From positions 72,988 to 136,987 of the forward strand of contig JADKAV010000010.1 in assembly GCA_016719135.1 (NCBI GenBank): 64,000 nt of DNA. The letters run 5' to 3'. The stretch's first letter is position 1; the number at the start of each line of letters is the position of its first letter. Made by a program: the position numbers and the translations under genes. Below the pieces are notes generated by a model. That model ran no database searches. It was not told where the DNA came from and was given only the letters and a program-made list of their open reading frames with translations. Source of the DNA: Micrococcales bacterium (GTDB taxonomy: Bacteria > Actinomycetota > Actinomycetes > S36-B12 > UBA10799). This document shows, piece after piece, positions 62,651-64,000 of the stretch.

Positions 62651-64000
62651 CACATCGACCTCCGACCATGCCCATCCGCCGGACCCGAGCGTCCACCAGC
62701 AACGCATTCGTACGGTCTTACCAACTGCAGGTGCGAGCGACGGATGTAGCCGTGATCGTGGCGTCGATCGTCATCGGCTTGGTGCTGGGCTGGGGGTACG
62801 GAGGTAACCTCGGCGACGATCAGCCGCGACAGTTGTTCAGTGTTGCGCTGCTGGTGATCTGGCCGATCATGCTCTGGCAGACCCAGTCGACCAAAGCGAC
62901 AGTCATCGCCAACGGGCTCGGCGAATACCGCAGAGTGATCGTGGCCACGGTGTGGACGGGGCTCATCGTGATGAGCCTGGCATATCTGACGAACACCACA
63001 TTTGGGCGTTGGTTCCTTTTTGGCGTGATGACGCTCGGCCTGTTCATGCTTCTGGTCGAGCGCAACATGATGCGTCGCTGGCTGCATCGCCGCATGCGGG
63101 AGGGCCAACCGCTGCACCGGGTGTTGCTGGTCGCGCCGCCCGGTCGCCTCGACAGCCTGCAGGCGGACCTCGCCGGCTCCCAGGGCCGATTTGTGACGGT
63201 GGGTGTCTGGCCCTTGGAGAAGGAGATGCTCCCGGACCGGGTGGTGGACGAGGCGATCGGCTGCCATGCGGACACCATCCTGTACGCCCCGGGCGGGGAC
63301 AGCGATCCGCAGCAGACCCGCGAACTCGGATGGGCGATGGAGGACACCGACCTGTCGCTGATGGTGAGTGCCTCGCTCGTGGAGGTCGCGGGCCCGCGCT
63401 TGTCGGTGGAACCCGTGGAGTCGCTGTCGTTCGTCCGAGTGGATATGCCCCGGCTTAGCGGCGCCGCCCTGGTCATGAAGGCCATCACTGACGTCGTCGG
63501 GTCGAGCATCGCCCTGATCGTCCTCGGAGTGCCCATGCTCGTGATCGCTTTCCTGATCCGCCGCGGATCCCCAGGTCCGGCGATTTTCAAACAGGAAAGA
63601 GTGGGGCTGGACGGCCGGACGTTCATATGCCTGAAGTTCCGGACGATGTACGAGGACGCCGACGAGCGCAGGGATGCGTTGCGCGCGGAGCACGGGGATG
63701 ACGGGGCTACGTTCAAGATGGCCGAGGATCCACGCGTCACCACGATCGGCCGGTTCCTGAGGCGGTTCTCGCTGGACGAGTTGCCGCAGCTGATCAATGT
63801 TTGGCGCGGGGACATGTCGCTGGTGGGGCCCCGGCCGCATCCCATGGACGACGTCGAGCGGTATGACGATCTGGCGGTGCGACGGTTGCGTGCCCGCCCT
63901 GGGATGACGGGATTGTGGCAGGTTCGTGGGCGCTCGGACCTGTCGTGGGAGGAGTCGGTGCGCCTTGATCTCTACTACGTGGAGAACTGGTCGCTGTCGA
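62647..64000 (+). CDS. Polyprenyl-phosphate sugar-1-phosphate transferase, 3' end outside window
   Basis: The frame opens at GTG 62647, overlapping the UXS stop, and runs to the window end. The N-terminal half has four hydrophobic helices (about 25-125) and a CoA-binding-like domain (about 150-255). The C-terminal half is the WcaJ/bacterial sugar transferase domain: the membrane hairpin [58 protein letters not shown] and [10 protein letters not shown]. It starts assembly of an exopolysaccharide by moving a sugar phosphate onto undecaprenyl phosphate. The end is truncated by the window. Confidence 0.93.
   Translation, partial: MTHRPPTMPIRRTRASTSNAFVRSYQLQVRATDVAVIVASIVIGLVLGWGYGGNLGDDQPRQLFSVALLVIWPIMLWQTQSTKATVIANGLGEYRRVIVATVWTGLIVMSLAYLTNTTFGRWFLFGVMTLGLFMLLVERNMMRRWLHRRMREGQPLHRVLLVAPPGRLDSLQADLAGSQGRFVTVGVWPLEKEMLPDRVVDEAIGCHADTILYAPGGDSDPQQTRELGWAMEDTDLSLMVSASLVEVAGPRLSVEPVESLSFVRVDMPRLSGAALVMKAITDVVGSSIALIVLGVPMLVIAFLIRRGSPGPAIFKQERVGLDGRTFICLKFRTMYEDADERRDALRAEHGDDGATFKMAEDPRVTTIGRFLRRFSLDELPQLINVWRGDMSLVGPRPHPMDDVERYDDLAVRRLRARPGMTGLWQVRGRSDLSWEESVRLDLYYVENWSLS

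Overview
This window is chromosomal DNA from a high-GC actinobacterium (Actinomycetota). The evidence is the dense GC-rich coding, frequent GTG starts and 4-bp ATGA/GTGA gene overlaps, the dnaX-recR-DUF5063 block, a DUF222/HNH (13E12-repeat type) gene under a TCGAAC-N4-GTTCGA LexA box, an NfeD/SPFH pair and a small SRP RNA. I cannot place the genus. At least four genes carry single-base frameshifts, mostly in homopolymers, so consensus errors are likely and broken genes should be read with that in mind.

Layout. 1-3.4 kb: D-aminoacyl-tRNA deacylase, an SOS-boxed HNH gene and a mazEF-type toxin-antitoxin pair. 3.8-6.4 kb: a methionine operon, metY-metX, preceded by an 18-residue Cys/Met-rich leader peptide and an intrinsic terminator, which together look like a transcription attenuator. 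6.4-14.8 kb: acetyltransferases, two tandem VOC proteins, glycerol kinase, an arsenate-reductase/LMW-phosphatase-like protein, a secreted esterase and a cupin/TetR pair. 14.9-21.7 kb: SPFH/NfeD, an alpha/beta hydrolase, DUF5063-recR-dnaX, a small catalase-like protein, SRP RNA and tRNA-Ser(GGA). 22.3-31.9 kb: a secreted penicillin-acylase-family protein, divergent DUF2207/lemA, a GH13 enzyme, exonuclease III, a secreted metalloprotease and a DUF2183 phosphatase. 32-38 kb: acyl-CoA ligase, J-domain membrane protein, vapBC and an ornithine/lysine-type decarboxylase. 38-44 kb: tRNA-Ser(TGA) and tRNA-Ser(GCT), a serine hydrolase, a hotdog thioesterase, a group II PLP decarboxylase and mscL. 44-49.7 kb: a large PQQ-propeller protein, an anomalous G/C-homopolymer tract between 93-bp repeats, and a GH114 protein. 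49.8-54.9 kb: UDP-glucose dehydrogenase, TetR genes, DUF421, an SDR, a HepT/MntA pair and tRNA-Gly(CCC). 54.9-61.3 kb: two-component signalling, namely a large hybrid kinase, then an H-NOX sensor in an operon with a response regulator and a GAF/kinase-like/receiver protein. 61.7-64 kb: UDP-xylose synthase and a polyprenyl-phosphate sugar transferase that runs off the end.

Functional links. MetX and MetY supply homocysteine by direct sulfhydrylation. Ugd and UXS form a UDP-glucose to UDP-glucuronate to UDP-xylose route that probably feeds the terminal sugar transferase. The H-NOX, kinase-like protein and response regulator probably form a nitric-oxide-responsive pathway.

The most unusual signals are non-coding. 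They are the Cys/Met attenuator; modules carrying a copy of the tRNA 3' end, repeated downstream of tRNA-Ser(GGA), tRNA-Ser(GCT) and tRNA-Gly(CCC); a dispersed 59-60-bp palindromic element with GCCATCACAT ends; paired 18-bp-arm hairpins; and the 93-bp repeat/G-rich tract.
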